Below, piece after piece: positions 8,103 to 16,759 of a stretch of 64,000 nucleotides of DNA. The stretch's first letter is position 1; each line of letters opens with the position of its first letter. The stretch comes from JAVVEG01 sp032251455 (GTDB taxonomy: Bacteria; Pseudomonadota; Gammaproteobacteria; Pseudomonadales; Pseudohongiellaceae), in NCBI GenBank assembly GCA_032251455.1, contig JAVVEG010000003.1, forward strand, positions 62,001 to 126,000. The letters run 5' to 3'. A model generated the notes under the pieces. That model made no database searches. It saw only the letters and a program-made list of their open reading frames with translations, and was not told the origin of the DNA. A program made the translations under genes and the position numbers.

Positions 8103-10253
8103 ATGCCAGGAATGACCATTACAATTTCGACGATACTTTCTCTGTTCGGTTTAGGAGTTGCCTACTTCTATTTGCGTCAGGTTATGAAGGTTCCAATAGA
8201 CCTGGGGCTGGAGGGAGAACAAAGCCGTCGCCTCAAGTTCATTCATGGAGCCATTGCCACTGGCGCCATGGCCTTCCTTAAGCAGGAGTATAAATTCCTG
8301 GCCATCTTCATGGTCGTTTTTGCTCTGATTATCGCCATTCTCATCGACGATGCTCATACCATAGGTGTCAGGGAAGGAATCTACACGGCTGTGGCCTTTC
8401 TTTTTGGGGGGCTTATCTCCATTGTTTCCGGCTATATCGGAATGAAGATCGCTACCCAGGGTAATGCCAGAACCACGGTTTCTGCGCGCGACAATATCGG
8501 TGCTGCCTTCAATGTGGCGCTGCACTCGGGTGCGGTCATGGGTTTTGCCCTGGTCGGCCTGGCCACGCTGGGACTGGTCGTAGTCTATGTGGTAATGAAA
8601 GCCTGGGTTCCAGCGGACATACCCAATCATGTGCTGATGGAAATCATTGCCGGCTTCGGGCTGGGCGGCTCCACCATTGCGCTTTTCGCGCGTGTGGGTG
8701 GTGGTATTTTCACCAAGGCGGCAGACGTGGGTGCTGACCTGGTCGGCAAGGTGGAAAAAGGGATTCCGGAAGATGACCCACGCAATCCTGCGGTCATTGC
8801 CGATAACGTAGGTGATAATGTCGGTGATGTGGCCGGGATGGGTGCCGACCTGTTTGGTTCCTGTGCGGAAAGCACCTGTGCGGCCATGGTGATCAGCGCC
8901 GTGGTTTTTGCCGGCAACGTGGATGCCCTGCTTTATCCCATTCTGATCAGTGCGGTGGGTATCCCCATCAGCTTGCTGACATTGATGTTTGTCAAAGTGA
9001 GTGCGGAAGAGGACGTGGCACCGGCCCTGATGAAACTGCTGATCATCTCCAGTGTGTTGATGGCCGTAGTCATGTTTTTTGTAACCAGTCAATTCATTCC
9101 AGCTGAGTTTGTTCTGCGGGAAGTGGCCTACACCAGTATGGGTATTTATTGGTGTTTCCTGTCTGGCCTGGTGGCTGGGCTCACGGTCGGGCTGCTCACC
9201 GGCTACTATACCTCTGATAATTACGCGCCAGTGCAGGAAGTTGCCAAATCCTGCGAAACCGGTGCTGCCACCAATATCATTTATGGGCTGGCCCTGGGCT
9301 ACAAGAGCACCGTATTGCCTTACCTGGCCATTGCCATCAGCATCTTTGTTTCCTGGCAGCTTGGTGGCATGTACGGTGTGGCGATAGCCTCTTTGGGTAT
9401 GCTGGGTACCCTGGTAATAGCACTCACCATCGATGCCTATGGGCCAGTGGCAGATAATGCCGGTGGTATTGCCGAAATGGTGGGTCTGGACAAGGAAGTG
9501 CGTCGACGAACCGACATTCTTGATTCGGCTGGAAATACCACAGCGGCCATTGGCAAGGGCTTTGCCATCGGGGCCGCCATACTGACATCCCTGGCCTTGT
9601 TTGCCGCCTTTCTGACCAGTGCCGATGCCCTGATGAGGGAGGAAAGTGGTGGCAGCTATGATTTGCTCAGCTCGATCAATCTGCTGGATCCGGTAGTCTT
9701 CGTCAGCCTGTTCATGGGGGCGGTATTACCCTTCCTGTTTACTGCGATGACCATGAAGTCGGTGGGCAAGGCCGCCTTTGACATGATTGAGGAAGTGCGT
9801 CGGCAGTTCAATACCATTCCAGGCTTGATGGAAGGCAAGGCCGAACCGGATTATGCCGAGTGTGTTTCCATTTCGACCAAGGCGGCCCTGCGTGAAATGA
9901 TTGCTCCTGGTGTGCTGATCATGGCCACGCCATTGCTGGTCGGGTTTCTGTTTGGTGTCCCCGCGGTGGCCGGTATTCTGGCAGGTTCCCTGGTAACCGG
10001 GGGGGTATTGGCCATTGCTTCTTCCAACAGTGGTGGGGCATGGGATAATGCCAAAAAATATATTGAAGCCGGCAATCTGGGCGGCAAGGGCTCGGAAGTG
10101 CACAAGGCAGCTGTGGTGGGTGATACAGTGGGCGATCCATTGAAAGATACATCAGGTCCTTCCCTGAATATCCTGATCAAGCTCTCGGCAATTCTCAGCC
10201 TGGTGTTTGCTCCCTTCTTTGTGCAATATGGAGGTGTGCTGATCGGCGGTTGA
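8103..10253 (+). CDS. hppA: Membrane-bound pyrophosphatase (K+-dependent, proton-pumping type)
   Basis: HppA couples hydrolysis of pyrophosphate to ion export across the inner membrane. The 716-residue protein has about 16 hydrophobic segments and the pyrophosphate-binding signature DVGADLVGK...DDPRNP...DNVGDNVGD around residues 205-245, plus the C-terminal KDTSGPSLNIL. The GNTTAAIGKG motif has Ala481 where potassium-independent enzymes have lysine, pointing to potassium dependence. The helix-6 motif reads LFGSCAES, with the gating glutamate (Glu256) in the plant H+-PPase position rather than the LFES position of sodium pumps. From family knowledge I infer a K+-dependent proton pump. It stands alone, with its own candidate promoter and a strong terminator. 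Confidence 0.96.
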   Translation: MPGMTITISTILSLFGLGVAYFYLRQVMKVPIDLGLEGEQSRRLKFIHGAIATGAMAFLKQEYKFLAIFMVVFALIIAILIDDAHTIGVREGIYTAVAFLFGGLISIVSGYIGMKIATQGNARTTVSARDNIGAAFNVALHSGAVMGFALVGLATLGLVVVYVVMKAWVPADIPNHVLMEIIAGFGLGGSTIALFARVGGGIFTKAADVGADLVGKVEKGIPEDDPRNPAVIADNVGDNVGDVAGMGADLFGSCAESTCAAMVISAVVFAGNVDALLYPILISAVGIPISLLTLMFVKVSAEEDVAPALMKLLIISSVLMAVVMFFVTSQFIPAEFVLREVAYTSMGIYWCFLSGLVAGLTVGLLTGYYTSDNYAPVQEVAKSCETGAATNIIYGLALGYKSTVLPYLAIAISIFVSWQLGGMYGVAIASLGMLGTLVIALTIDAYGPVADNAGGIAEMVGLDKEVRRRTDILDSAGNTTAAIGKGFAIGAAILTSLALFAAFLTSADALMREESGGSYDLLSSINLLDPVVFVSLFMGAVLPFLFTAMTMKSVGKAAFDMIEEVRRQFNTIPGLMEGKAEPDYAECVSISTKAALREMIAPGVLIMATPLLVGFLFGVPAVAGILAGSLVTGGVLAIASSNSGGAWDNAKKYIEAGNLGGKGSEVHKAAVVGDTVGDPLKDTSGPSLNILIKLSAILSLVFAPFFVQYGGVLIGG

Positions 10254-10280
10254 GTTGGCGGACCCTGTTTTGGTAAATGA

Positions 10281-10306
10281 AAAAGGGGCCTTGTAGCCCC
10301 TTTTTT
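10281..10306. terminator. Rho-independent terminator, probably bidirectional
   Basis: An AAAAGGGGC / GCCCCTTTT hairpin with a six-base loop is followed by a T-run on the plus strand and preceded by an A-run that serves the minus strand. It lies between hppA and the convergent gene at 10331-10882, so it can end both transcripts. Confidence 0.88.
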
Positions 10307-10330
10307 CATGATTGGTTCTTGCAGGGCAAA

Positions 10331-10882
10331 TCAGTTGTTCAGAGTCTGCCGCTCATAATGGTACATGACCCATTGCGATTCCTGAAAGGCCTGATTGTCT
10401 TCTGCCCAGACCACATAAACCGGTCTTATGCACTGGAATATGCGGAAAGAAGTGGTATCTTCTATAATCAGTCCGCGCACGGATGGATTCAGGGTGTAGT
10501 TCGATATTTCCACCAGTTTCCAGTCATCATTCTGGGTTTTACGGATACATTCGTTGCCAAACAAAAGATCGATATATGGCAATTGCTGCTCTGCCCAGCC
10601 GTTGGCGGGGATGCTCATATCAAGTTCCACCAAAATTTGAGTATTCGGGTCTTGTTCGTCGCGAAAAAGCAGGGATACCAGTTTGACGGTATCCTGGCCC
10701 AGATTCTGGGCAACCACACGTAATCCGGCGTTGCTGTTTTCGGTCCAGGCTGAAGAATAGATGGCATACTTTACTGGTGATTCATTGTCACCAGGGATAT
10801 CCTGAAGCAGTTCGTTTTCCTGTGCAAAGGTGCCGGCACTTACAGCAAGCATCCCGACAAAAAAAGACAAGGGTTTAAGCAT
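10331..10882 (-). CDS. Unknown secreted protein, 183 aa
   Basis: Starting at the ATG at 10882 gives MLKPLSFFVGMLAVSAGTFAQE, a clear Sec signal peptide with a likely cut after TFA. The mature part, about 160 residues, has two cysteines (in NECIRK and FQCIRP) that could form a disulfide. It has beta-rich patterns (KYAIYSSAW, GLRVVAQNLG, TVKLVSLLF) and an aromatic C-terminus. It therefore looks like a small periplasmic beta-sandwich protein. I do not recognise the family. It converges on hppA through the shared terminator and is divergent from mrp, with 147 bases between the start codons. Confidence 0.75.
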   Translation of the reverse strand: MLKPLSFFVGMLAVSAGTFAQENELLQDIPGDNESPVKYAIYSSAWTENSNAGLRVVAQNLGQDTVKLVSLLFRDEQDPNTQILVELDMSIPANGWAEQQLPYIDLLFGNECIRKTQNDDWKLVEISNYTLNPSVRGLIIEDTTSFRIFQCIRPVYVVWAEDNQAFQESQWVMYHYERQTLNN

Positions 10883-11029
10883 GGTATCAATCCAATCCTG
10901 GTGCAATTACATGGCTGAATTATGTGCTGATTGAAGTTTTTTGCAAGTCTGGGGGATAATGAATCCGGATTGTCACAATTTGTTGAATTCAGTGTAATTG
11001 TCATTTTCCCGAGATGAGGTTGCAGTATT

Positions 11030-11851
11030 TTGGAAAAGCTCGCCAACGTAAAACATGTGGTTTGCATCGCCTCTGGCAAGGGCGGGGTGGGCAAGTCCAC
11101 CACAGCGATCAATCTGGCAATTGCCCTGCAGCAGAAAGGTCTGCGGGTTGGCTTGCTGGATGCTGATATCTATGGCCCGAGTCAGCCGATGATGCTGGGA
11201 GTCAAGGCTGGTACTCGTCCCCGCGTGATCGACGGGAAATACATGGAGCCCGTGCGTGCCCACGGTATTGAGTCCAATTCCATGGGGTTTCTGGTCGAAG
11301 GCAGTACAGCCATGGTCTGGCGGGCACCAATGATTGTTGGTGCATTCAATCAGATGCTCAGAGATACCCTGTGGTCAGGGCTGGATTATCTGATCGTGGA
11401 CATGCCGCCAGGTACCGGTGATATCCAGTTGAGCCTGGCCCAGTCGGTAGCTCTGACTGGGGCGATCATTGTCACCACGCCACAGGATGTGGCGCTGCTG
11501 GATGCGCGCAAGGGCATTGAGATGTTCAAGAAGGTCAATGTTCCTTTGCTGGGTGTGGTCGAAAACATGGGGGTTCATATCTGCTCTCGCTGTGGTCATG
11601 CCGAAGCCATCTTTGGCAAAGGGGGGGGAGAACTGCTGGCGCAGGATTATGGGGTGGAAGTGATTGGCTTCCTGCCCCTGGATTTAAGTATCAGGGAGCA
11701 GGCTGATAATGGTGTGCCTATCGTGGCAGCGCAACCTGATGGCCCATTGGCCAAAGCTTACCAGGAGCTGGCTGAAAAAATGCTGATGCAGGTTGCCTCC
11801 CTTTCGGGGCGCGACACCAGCAGCCCTCAGATCAGCATCACGGATGACTGA
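11030..11851 (+). CDS. mrp: Mrp/ApbC-type Fe-S cluster carrier ATPase
   Basis: A 273-residue P-loop ATPase of the Mrp/ApbC/NBP35 family, which carries 4Fe-4S clusters to target proteins. The deviant Walker A GKGGVGKST is at residues 17-25. DADIYGPSQP and DMPPGTGD follow, and the cluster-bridging CxxC is in HICSRCGH near residue 185. The usual N-terminal MIP18/DUF59 domain of the longer Mrp proteins is missing, so this is the short form. The start appears to be TTG at 11030 with TGAGG ten bases before it; no in-frame ATG precedes the P-loop. It stands 109 bases before ispG, followed by ispH and hpnH, all 4Fe-4S enzymes, so supplying clusters to them is plausible but inferred. Confidence 0.92.
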   Translation: MEKLANVKHVVCIASGKGGVGKSTTAINLAIALQQKGLRVGLLDADIYGPSQPMMLGVKAGTRPRVIDGKYMEPVRAHGIESNSMGFLVEGSTAMVWRAPMIVGAFNQMLRDTLWSGLDYLIVDMPPGTGDIQLSLAQSVALTGAIIVTTPQDVALLDARKGIEMFKKVNVPLLGVVENMGVHICSRCGHAEAIFGKGGGELLAQDYGVEVIGFLPLDLSIREQADNGVPIVAAQPDGPLAKAYQELAEKMLMQVASLSGRDTSSPQISITDD

Positions 11852-11960
11852 CAGGCAAGTAAAGGCTCACTGAAAGTGTAACATTTTCACCGATCGCAGG
11901 TCTGTAACTGATTGATTACGGGTATATTAACCAGTAGCAGGCAGGAACAGATAAAAAAAT

Positions 11961-13262
11961 ATGTCAACTACTTTGGATAAGATTTTTATGGTGGACAGTC
12001 TGGTAGATAGCCCCGTGAAGACAGGTCGTCTTCGTCGGACGAGTGTGATTGTAGGTGGCCTGGGCGTTGGTGGTACTGCGCCGGTCCGGGTTCAGTCCAT
12101 GACCAGTACCGATACAGCCGATATAGAAGCCAGTGTGCAACAGACAGTGGAACTGGTTGAAGCCGGATCGGAAATGGTGCGCCTGCCTGTCAACAACGAG
12201 GATGCTGCCCGGGCCGTCCCACATATTCGTGACAGCTTGCTGGCCAGAGGGATTGATGTGCCCTTGATTGGTGATTTTCATTATAACGGACATAAACTGC
12301 TCAGCCGTCATCCCGCCTGTGCTGAAGCCCTGGCAAAGTACCGCATAAACCCTGGGAATGTGGGTACGGGAAAGCGCAAGGAAAGCCAGTTTGCAACCAT
12401 GATTGAACAGGCCTGCCGTTACCAGAAACCAATTCGTATTGGCGTCAACTGGGGCAGTCTCGATCAGGAATTATTGGCCCGCAAGCTGGATGAAAATGCA
12501 GCTCTGCGACAACCCTTGCCTCTGGCTGATGTGCAGCATGAAACCCTGGTGCTTTCGGCTTTGCAGAGTGCCAGGGCGGCAGAGTCGCTGGGGCTGCCGC
12601 ATAACCAGATTATTCTGTCCTGCAAGACCAGCTCGGTGCAATCCCTGGTGAAGGTATATCGTCAGCTGGCTGCGCGCTGTGACTATCCACTGCATCTGGG
12701 GCTAACTGAAGCGGGCATGGGTTCCAAAGGCATAGTTGCCTCCACGGCGGGTCTGGCCCTGCTGCTTCAGGAAGGGATAGGTGACACGATTCGTGTTTCA
12801 CTTACCCCGGAGCCAGGTGCAAGCAGAACCAGAGAAGTGATCGTGGCCCAGGAGATACTGCAATGCATGGAGTTGAGGTCCTTTACTCCTCTGGTAATCG
12901 CCTGTCCCGGTTGCGGGCGCACCAGCAGCAGCTACTTTCGTGAGCTGGCGGAAAATATCCAGACTTATCTACGCCGCCAGATGCCAGAGTGGCGTGAGCA
13001 GTATGTGGGCGTTGAGGAAATGAAAGTGGCCGTCATGGGCTGTGTGGTCAATGGCCCGGGAGAGAGCAAACAAGCCAATATCGGCATCAGTCTGCCCGGT
13101 AGCGGCGAGGCGCCAGTGGCTCCAGTGTTCATCGATGGGGAGAGAAATGTCACTCTCAAGGGAGAGAGTCTGGCGGAAGATTTTCAGAAAATTATTGAAC
13201 GCTATATAGAACACAAGTACAAAAGGCTGGAAAAGCAGGATGTGTCGGTTGCTGAACTATGA
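11961..13262 (+). CDS. ispG: 4-Hydroxy-3-methylbut-2-enyl diphosphate synthase, long type
   Basis: IspG converts methylerythritol cyclodiphosphate to HMBPP, the sixth step of the MEP isoprenoid pathway, with a 4Fe-4S cluster. VQSMTSTDTADIEAS, RINPGNVG, RIGVNWGSLD and LGLTEAGMGSKG mark the TIM barrel. ACPGCGRTSS and MGCVVNGPGES carry the three cluster cysteines. At 433 residues it is longer than the roughly 370-residue enzyme normal in gammaproteobacteria. The CPGCGRT box and the C-terminal segment KQANIGISLPGSGEAPVAPVFIDG look like the alphaproteobacterial type. It is also away from the usual rodZ-ispG-hisS setting. I infer acquisition together with the hopanoid genes, and perhaps a second ispG elsewhere. 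Confidence 0.95.
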   Translation: MSTTLDKIFMVDSLVDSPVKTGRLRRTSVIVGGLGVGGTAPVRVQSMTSTDTADIEASVQQTVELVEAGSEMVRLPVNNEDAARAVPHIRDSLLARGIDVPLIGDFHYNGHKLLSRHPACAEALAKYRINPGNVGTGKRKESQFATMIEQACRYQKPIRIGVNWGSLDQELLARKLDENAALRQPLPLADVQHETLVLSALQSARAAESLGLPHNQIILSCKTSSVQSLVKVYRQLAARCDYPLHLGLTEAGMGSKGIVASTAGLALLLQEGIGDTIRVSLTPEPGASRTREVIVAQEILQCMELRSFTPLVIACPGCGRTSSSYFRELAENIQTYLRRQMPEWREQYVGVEEMKVAVMGCVVNGPGESKQANIGISLPGSGEAPVAPVFIDGERNVTLKGESLAEDFQKIIERYIEHKYKRLEKQDVSVAEL

Positions 13263-13358
13263 CAAGTTTTGATCTTGCCGGTAATGATTCGGATCAAGCT
13301 ACGGTCAATCAGTGCAGGGGAAAATTGTTTTTTTCTGGTTGATTAAATAGGGGGCCAT

Positions 13359-14330
13359 ATGGAACTTTTTTTGGCACAGCCGCGTGGATTTTGCGCAGGC
13401 GTGGTGCGGGCTGTCGACATTGTCGAACTGGCTCTGCAAGTCTACAAACCGCCTATTTATGTCTTCCATGAAATTGTCCACAATCATCATGTGGTGACAG
13501 ATCTGGAGCGGAAGGGTGCAGTCTTTATCGACCAGCTCGGCGAGGTTCCCTCTGGGGCCGTCACTATCTTCAGTGCACATGGTGTTCCTGATCAGGTTGT
13601 CGCCGAGGCCAGGAAACGACAATTGAATATAATTGATGCAACCTGCCCTCTGGTAACCAAGGTTCATCTCCAGGGGCAACGCTACAGTCAGCGTGGATAT
13701 GCTGTAGTGATTGTGGGGCATATGGATCATCAGGAAGTCATCGGGACGAAAGGCTCTATCGATGGTGAGGTTTATGTGTTGTCGACTCCGGAGGAGGTTG
13801 CGGGACTGAACCCGAGTAATCCAGAGAAGGTTGCCTATGTTACCCAGACCACTCTGAGTCTGGATGACACCCGGGATGTGATCAGGGCGCTCAAGGCACG
13901 TTTCCCCAATATCGTGGGGCCCGGCCTGGATGATATCTGCTATGCTACACAGAACAGGCAGAATGCTGTGCGCGACCTGGCACAACAGGTGGATCTGGTT
14001 TTGGTAGTGGGATCGAGCAACAGCTCCAATACCAATCGGCTGCGTGATGTCGCACAACAGAGTGGTGTTGCAGCCTATCTGATCCAGGATGAGACCGGAA
14101 TCGACCTGCAATGGTTGGTTGACAAGCCCAGGATAGGTATCACTGCAGGGGCTTCTGCGCCCGAGCGCCTGGTGCAAGGGGTGATCAGAAAACTGCAGGA
14201 ACTGGGGGGAGGGGAGGTTCAGTTGATGGATGGCATCGATGAGTCAACGGTATTCAGGTTGCCGAGACAGTTGCTGGAGGCCAGTCTGATTGCCACCTCG
14301 CAACAATCGGCCATTGAACAATGCAATTAA
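13359..14330 (+). CDS. ispH: 4-Hydroxy-3-methylbut-2-enyl diphosphate reductase
   Basis: IspH (LytB) reduces HMBPP to isopentenyl and dimethylallyl diphosphate, the last MEP step. The three cluster cysteines are C12 (PRGFCAGV), C96 (DATCPLVTKVH) and C194 (DDICYATQNRQ), at nearly the same positions as in E. coli. HEIVHNHHVV, SAHGV and the TQTTLS and SSNSSNTNRL substrate-binding segments are also present. Length, 323 residues, is normal. It lies between ispG (96 bases) and hpnH (24 bases), away from the lspA-fkpB-ispH setting usual in gammaproteobacteria. It may thus be a hopanoid-associated copy beside a housekeeping one. Confidence 0.95.
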   Translation: MELFLAQPRGFCAGVVRAVDIVELALQVYKPPIYVFHEIVHNHHVVTDLERKGAVFIDQLGEVPSGAVTIFSAHGVPDQVVAEARKRQLNIIDATCPLVTKVHLQGQRYSQRGYAVVIVGHMDHQEVIGTKGSIDGEVYVLSTPEEVAGLNPSNPEKVAYVTQTTLSLDDTRDVIRALKARFPNIVGPGLDDICYATQNRQNAVRDLAQQVDLVLVVGSSNSSNTNRLRDVAQQSGVAAYLIQDETGIDLQWLVDKPRIGITAGASAPERLVQGVIRKLQELGGGEVQLMDGIDESTVFRLPRQLLEASLIATSQQSAIEQCN

Positions 14331-14354
14331 AACAGGAATTTTAGGGGGTCGCGG

Positions 14355-15527
14355 ATGGGAGTTTCACTAAGACAACAGGCACGCATAGGCGCCTATCTGA
14401 TCAAGCAGAAGTTGCTGGGCGTCAAGCGCTACCCGGTGGTATTGATGCTTGAGCCGTTGTTTCGCTGCAATCTTGCCTGTGCCGGCTGCGGCAAGATTGA
14501 TTACCCCGAGCACATACTGGATAAGCGCCTAAGTGTCCAGGAATGCCTGGATGCGGTGGATGAGTGCGGGGCACCCGTGGTTTCCATTCCCGGTGGTGAG
14601 CCCTTGATTCATCGGGATATGCCGGAAATCGTCAAAGGGATAGTCCAGCGCAAGAAATTTGTGTACCTGTGCACCAACGGTTTGCTGTTGAGCAAACATC
14701 TGCACCGTTATCAACCGTCACCTTATCTTGCCTTCTCCATCCATCTGGATGGACTGAAGGATAAGCATGATGCATCCGTTTGCAGGGATGGTGTCTTTGA
14801 TCGTGTGGTTGAAGTTATCAAGGAGGCCTTGGGAAAAGGTTTCAGAATCACCATAAACTGTACTTTGTTCCAGAATGAAAAACCTGAAGAAATTGCCGAG
14901 TTTCTGGATTTTTGCAAGACTCTGGGTGTCGAAGGTGTAACCATATCCCCTGGCTATAGTTATCAACATGCTCCGCAACAGGAAATATTTCTAAAGCGCA
15001 AGAGCAGCAAGGAGATATTCAGGAAAGTCTTTGCGCTGGGCAAGGGGCGCAAATGGCCTCTGAACCAGTCTGGGTTGTTCCTGGATTTTCTGGCTGGCAA
15101 TCAGGACTATCGCTGCACCCCCTGGGGTAACCCTACCCGCAATGTCTTTGGCTGGCAAAAACCTTGTTATTTGCTGGTGGATGAAGGCTATGCAGACAGC
15201 TTTCAATCCCTGATGGAAGAGACTGACTGGGATCACTACGGTACGGGTAAAAATCCCAAATGTGCCGATTGCATGGTGCACTGTGGCTATGAACCCTCAG
15301 CAATTGAAGATACCCTGCGTCGTCCCTGGAAGGCGCTCCAGGTAGCTTTGTTTGGCCCCAGAACCGAGGGTCCCATGGCGCCAGACATCCCCATTGAGTA
15401 CATCCAGACTTATAATGTGACCGACGTTACTGAGAAAGCAAAAAATAAAGAAAAAGTGGATACGATACACATCCAGACCCCGGATGAAGAAAACAAAAAA
15501 GCTGGCGCCATGAGGCACACTTCCTGA
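14355..15527 (+). CDS. hpnH: Adenosyl-hopane synthase, radical SAM
   Basis: HpnH adds the 5'-deoxyadenosyl group to diploptene to make adenosylhopane, the first step toward C35 bacteriohopanepolyols. The radical-SAM cluster motif is C38-x3-C42-x2-C45 (RCNLACAGCGK), with the SAM-binding GGEPL at about residues 75-79. A second cysteine group (CTPWGNP, KPCYLL, CADCMVHCGYEPSA) lies in the C-terminal half as in the SPASM-like extensions of this family. Length, 390 residues, is as expected. The last 40 residues are charged and probably disordered. It follows ispH by 24 bases and precedes squalene synthase by 48, so the run ispH-hpnH-sqs-hpnG-hpnA reads as one operon. Confidence 0.95.
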   Translation: MGVSLRQQARIGAYLIKQKLLGVKRYPVVLMLEPLFRCNLACAGCGKIDYPEHILDKRLSVQECLDAVDECGAPVVSIPGGEPLIHRDMPEIVKGIVQRKKFVYLCTNGLLLSKHLHRYQPSPYLAFSIHLDGLKDKHDASVCRDGVFDRVVEVIKEALGKGFRITINCTLFQNEKPEEIAEFLDFCKTLGVEGVTISPGYSYQHAPQQEIFLKRKSSKEIFRKVFALGKGRKWPLNQSGLFLDFLAGNQDYRCTPWGNPTRNVFGWQKPCYLLVDEGYADSFQSLMEETDWDHYGTGKNPKCADCMVHCGYEPSAIEDTLRRPWKALQVALFGPRTEGPMAPDIPIEYIQTYNVTDVTEKAKNKEKVDTIHIQTPDEENKKAGAMRHTS

Positions 15528-15575
15528 CATTGCCACTATTGGTCTTGTCAGGCTGCTGGCTTATAGGGATCAGAC

Positions 15576-16685
15576 ATGCGCTATTTTGAACAACAGGACA
15601 GCAAGGCATTCAGTGATATTGGTTATCAGAACTACATATTGCAGGGTGTTTCTCGAACCTTTGCGTTAACCATCCCGTTGCTGCCGCTGCAATTGCGTGA
15701 AGCCGTAGGCAACGCCTATCTGTTGTGTCGAATCGCCGATACCATAGAAGATGACCCGGGCATGCCGGTAGAGCAGAAGCGATACCTGTCTGAACGGCTG
15801 CTGAATGTCATTGCTGGGAGTGAGAGCGCGCAAGATTTTGCCTTGAACTTACGGGCCGCCCTGTCAACAAAGACGCCGGTGGCCGAGCTTGATCTGGTAG
15901 ATCATACCGACAGAGTGGTTCGCCTGACCCATAGTTTTTCAGCAAACCAGCGCGCCGCCATCAGTCGTTGTGTCGCCATCATGGCCAAGGGCATGGTGTA
16001 TTATCAGGAGAACCCGCCAGATAAAGGTCTGAAAAACATGCGGGATCTGGATGATTACTGCTACTACGTGGCGGGAGTGGTTGGTGAGCTGCTCACTCAA
16101 TTATTCTGTGATTACCTGCAAGGCCAGGGTGAACCCACTGCAGAGCTGGAAACGGTGATGATGCCCCTGGCAATATCTTTTGGACAGGGATTGCAGATGA
16201 CCAATATTCTCAAGGATATCTGGGATGACAGTGGCCGTGATGTCTGCTGGTTGCCACGCAGTGTCTTCGATCCCTATGGAGTGGATTTGAGTGACCTGGT
16301 CGCCGCGCGTCAGTTGCCTGGTTTTACCGAAGGAATCAAGGAGCTGATCGGTATAACCCACGCACATTTGCGCAATGCAGTAGAGTACAGCCTGCTGATT
16401 CCCGCACGTGAGGTTGGTATCCGTCGCTTCTGTCTATTGTGTACTTCATTGGCCGTACTTTCACTGCGCAAACTTCACAGTCAGCCTGCGCTCTCGGCTG
16501 GTAAACAGGTCAAGGTTTCCAAAACCACGCTCTACAGCGCCATACGTGTGTGCAATACGTTTGCCGGTAGCGATGTAATGGTGCGCTTGCTGTTCAGGCT
16601 GAGTACTCTGGGTTTGCCTGCCGGAGAAATACATGCTTCGTCGCCGGCCAGCAGCATTGACCTGCAAGGAAAGCCCTGGTGGTAG
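15576..16685 (+). CDS. Squalene synthase (one-enzyme type)
   Basis: This trans-isoprenyl synthase should join two farnesyl diphosphates head to head, giving squalene for Shc. The two aspartate motifs are DTIEDD (residues 55-60) and DIWDD (214-218). Other family marks are VSRTFAL near residue 25 and DDYCYYVAGVVGE at 159-171, which closely resembles the DKYCHYVAGLVG of squalene synthases. At 369 residues it is longer than HpnC or HpnD (about 280-290). No hpnC, hpnD or hpnE is in the window, which supports the one-enzyme route. The C-terminal membrane helix of eukaryotic enzymes is absent. Phytoene synthase is the alternative, but no carotenoid gene is nearby. Confidence 0.87.
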   Translation: MRYFEQQDSKAFSDIGYQNYILQGVSRTFALTIPLLPLQLREAVGNAYLLCRIADTIEDDPGMPVEQKRYLSERLLNVIAGSESAQDFALNLRAALSTKTPVAELDLVDHTDRVVRLTHSFSANQRAAISRCVAIMAKGMVYYQENPPDKGLKNMRDLDDYCYYVAGVVGELLTQLFCDYLQGQGEPTAELETVMMPLAISFGQGLQMTNILKDIWDDSGRDVCWLPRSVFDPYGVDLSDLVAARQLPGFTEGIKELIGITHAHLRNAVEYSLLIPAREVGIRRFCLLCTSLAVLSLRKLHSQPALSAGKQVKVSKTTLYSAIRVCNTFAGSDVMVRLLFRLSTLGLPAGEIHASSPASSIDLQGKPWW

Positions 16686-16712
16686 ACAGCGCGGACGGGG
16701 ACCATCACAACA

Positions 16713-16736
16713 GAGGCTCTTGCAACAGAGAGCCTC
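16713..16736. repeat. Hairpin between squalene synthase and hpnG
   Basis: Perfect eight-base arms GAGGCTCT and AGAGCCTC enclose an eight-base loop. There is no T-run, so this is unlikely to be a simple terminator. It may stabilise or attenuate the message. It lies just before the ATG I choose for hpnG. Confidence 0.5.
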
Positions 16737-16759
16737 ATAGCCAGGGCTGCAAGCAGGGT

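Noticed and set aside
8151..9092. A 313-codon minus-strand frame opposite hppA
   Set aside because: Very high His, Gln and Gly content with no motif; it is the complement of a hydrophobic membrane-protein gene.
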